Assembly (NCBI GenBank): GCA_945871415.1
Contig: CAMBWG010000085.1
Coordinates: forward strand, 1-7,948
Reading direction: 5' to 3'
Source: an uncultured Desulfovibrio sp.
Lineage (GTDB): Bacteria; Desulfobacterota; Desulfovibrionia; Desulfovibrionales; Desulfovibrionaceae
Length of the DNA: 7,948 nucleotides
The notes under the pieces were generated by a model, which was not told where the DNA came from, searched no databases, and worked only from the letters and a program-made list of their open reading frames with translations. Shown piece by piece: positions 6,517-7,948 of this stretch. Positions within the stretch are counted from its first letter, which is position 1; each line of letters begins with the position of its first letter. Made by a program: the position numbers and the translations under genes.

Positions 6517-6742
6517 ACATGGAAGAACCGAGTCCGCATACCCGTATGCCCCGGACGTCGTCTTTTGCGACGTGCCGTGACCTGACGTGCTGAGACGGGC
6601 CGGCCGGGGCCGGAGCATTTGCAGAGATGCTCGATGTATCGCCGCTTTCGTGAAAAGCGCGCGCTTCTGCTGTGTCGGACAATTTTCTTGCCATGATTGC
6701 CGCTTGCGGGCGGTATGTCTTTTTGTTGCCGGTGTTGTTGCA

Positions 6743-7948
6743 ATGACAGATGAACGAACAGCATGGCGAATTTCCCTGGGCGGTTTTTTAGTTTTCTGGG
6801 TTCTGGGACTGCTGCTCGGGGCGTTTCTGATGCAGAGGAGCTACGAGCAGCAGCGCCAGACCATAGCCGCCCTGGCGACGGAAAAGGCCAACAGCATGAA
6901 GAATCTGCTGGAAGGCATCATGCAGCGGACCTATCTGCTTGCCAGACTGTCCATTGATGATGCGACTGGAGAGGTTGTTTCCTTTCAGCGTGTCGCGGAA
7001 AGTTTGAAGCAGGACGCCGCCATGCTGTCCCTGCAGCTGGCTCCGGGCGGCACCGTGCAGTACAGCCTGCCGCCTCATCCGCATCCGCGCAGTCATATCA
7101 ATCTGTTTGAGAGGCCGGAGCGCCGGGAAGAGGCCCTGCGCGCCCGCAACAGCAGAAAGATCACCTTTTCCGGTCCGTTGCAGCTTACTCAGGGATACCC
7201 CGGCTTCATTGTGCGACGCCCCATCTATCGCCGCTGGAATCCTCAGGAGTTCTGGGGATTTTCCATTGTCGTCTTTTCTCTGAAGGATTTTCTTGGCTAT
7301 ATTAATATTGCAAGCCTGCATCAGGCGGAAATGGTCTTTTCCCTTTACCGGCAGGATGCCGACGGCAGAAAGTCGCTGATCGACGGCGTGCCGCCGGAAA
7401 ATATTTCCTTCCCGGTTTCCGCGCAGGTGGAACTGCCTCAATGCTCCCTGACCCTGAGTCTCATGCCCGCGGGCGGGTGGAGTTTCGGGGCGCGGATTAC
7501 CGCCGTCGTGGTGGCCGCCCTGCTGGCGGCTCTGATGCTGACGGCGCTGTTGCGGGCCTGGTTCACGCTGGCGCAGCAGAAGCGTTCGCTGGAAAATCTT
7601 GTTGATGTTGATCCGCTTACCAATCTGCGCAACCGGCGCAGCCTGCACGCTTCCATCAAGCGCCGCTGTCAGGCGGGCAAGCCCTTTGCTCTGCTGTATA
7701 TTGATTTGGATAAATTCAAGAATATCAACGACACCTACGGCCATCAGGTGGGCGACGGCTTTCTTCTGGCGTTTGTGCAGCGTATTCTGCCCTGTCTGAG
7801 CGGCGCGGATGTCATGTTCCGTCTGGGCGGGGACGAATTTCTGATCGTCTGTCCCCATGCCAGGTTGCGGCAGCGCCTTACCGATATAGATGCCGCCCTG
7901 CGCACGCCGCTGGACGTGAACGGGCTGCCTTTGCCGTGCTTCTATAGT
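6743..7948 (+). CDS. CHASE-domain diguanylate cyclase (GGDEF), 3' end outside window
   Basis: The gene runs off the right edge after 402 codons. Residues 10-30 form a transmembrane helix and 251-273 a second one; between them lies a CHASE-type extracytoplasmic sensor domain, with the typical segment SGPLQLTQGYPGFIVRRPIY (143-162) followed by GFSIVVFSLKDFL (172-184). After the second helix comes DPLTNLRNRRSL (290-301), opening a GGDEF domain with YIDLDKFKNINDTYGHQVGD (319-338) and RLGGDEF (360-366). Asp321, Asn329, Asp338 and Glu365 of the metal and GTP site are present, so it probably makes cyclic di-GMP. The inhibitory I-site, normally RxxD, reads SGAD (353-356), so the arginine is missing. 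The ATG at 6743 directly precedes the membrane helix; the frame stays open upstream but offers no ATG back to at least 6611, and the ribosome site is weak. A C-terminal EAL or other domain beyond the window is possible. The ligand is unknown. Confidence 0.92.
   Translation, partial: MTDERTAWRISLGGFLVFWVLGLLLGAFLMQRSYEQQRQTIAALATEKANSMKNLLEGIMQRTYLLARLSIDDATGEVVSFQRVAESLKQDAAMLSLQLAPGGTVQYSLPPHPHPRSHINLFERPERREEALRARNSRKITFSGPLQLTQGYPGFIVRRPIYRRWNPQEFWGFSIVVFSLKDFLGYINIASLHQAEMVFSLYRQDADGRKSLIDGVPPENISFPVSAQVELPQCSLTLSLMPAGGWSFGARITAVVVAALLAALMLTALLRAWFTLAQQKRSLENLVDVDPLTNLRNRRSLHASIKRRCQAGKPFALLYIDLDKFKNINDTYGHQVGDGFLLAFVQRILPCLSGADVMFRLGGDEFLIVCPHARLRQRLTDIDAALRTPLDVNGLPLPCFYS

Larger units (their letters stand above)
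6325..6742. other. Divergent intergenic region between the rib operon and the GGDEF gene
   Basis: The 418 nt carry no credible gene. On the minus side near 6349-6377 lies a promoter candidate for the operon. On the plus side there is a stem followed by T6 (6401-6428), an imperfect inverted repeat CCTGCCGG / CCGGGCAGG (6449-6477), a T7 run leading into TATATC (6504-6516), a hairpin ACGTCG / CGACGT (6555-6573), the direct repeat GACGTGC (6569-6575 and 6584-6590), and adjacent stems at 6600-6613 and 6613-6632. No FMN or c-di-GMP riboswitch signature is visible. Confidence 0.55.

Noticed and set aside
6325..6742. FMN riboswitch before the riboflavin operon, or GEMM c-di-GMP riboswitch before the GGDEF gene
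   Set aside because: I looked for the conserved core motifs of both and found neither; the predicted operon leader is only about 20 nt.
6788..7858. 356-codon minus-strand open frame opposite the GGDEF gene
   Set aside because: The plus strand encodes a coherent CHASE-GGDEF protein open to the window edge; the opposite frame is Gln/Arg/His-rich with no motif.

Overview
This window looks like ordinary chromosomal DNA from a GC-rich bacterium. It is most likely a sulfate-reducing member of the Desulfovibrionaceae. That assignment rests on codon usage, protein character and a gene order (dCMP deaminase, ribD, ribE, ribH, nusB, leuS) that I recall from Desulfovibrio genomes; no search was run. 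There is no rRNA, tRNA, CRISPR array, transposase or phage gene.

Layout. Positions 1-248 are the non-coding 3' flank of leuS, with an 8-bp hairpin, a long near-perfect hairpin and an AT-rich palindrome. Positions 249-6324 hold six genes, all on the minus strand and transcribed right to left: a dCMP deaminase (comEB/dcd type), ribD, ribE, ribH, nusB and leuS. The first five are tightly packed (8-nt overlap, 1-nt overlap, 12-nt gap, 3-nt gap) and look translationally coupled. A 295-nt non-coding gap then separates nusB from leuS. Positions 6325-6742 are a divergent intergenic region with a reasonable promoter for the minus-strand operon and several hairpins. From 6743 to the right edge a plus-strand gene encodes a membrane-bound CHASE-GGDEF protein, cut off by the window end.

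Function. RibD, RibH and RibE carry out the middle and final steps of riboflavin synthesis: deamination and reduction of the pyrimidine, then lumazine formation, then dismutation to riboflavin. The GTP cyclohydrolase II / DHBP synthase gene (ribBA), which I would expect between ribE and ribH, is absent. The dCMP deaminase supplies dUMP for dTMP synthesis, NusB is a transcription antitermination factor and LeuS charges tRNA-Leu, so the operon is a housekeeping mixture. The divergent gene is a probable diguanylate cyclase with an extracytoplasmic CHASE sensor; its catalytic motif is intact but its product-inhibition site lacks the arginine.

I found no clear evidence for a new biological system. 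The points most worth a second look are the missing ribBA, the alternative hairpins after leuS, the degenerate I-site of the GGDEF protein, and the structured non-coding regions.
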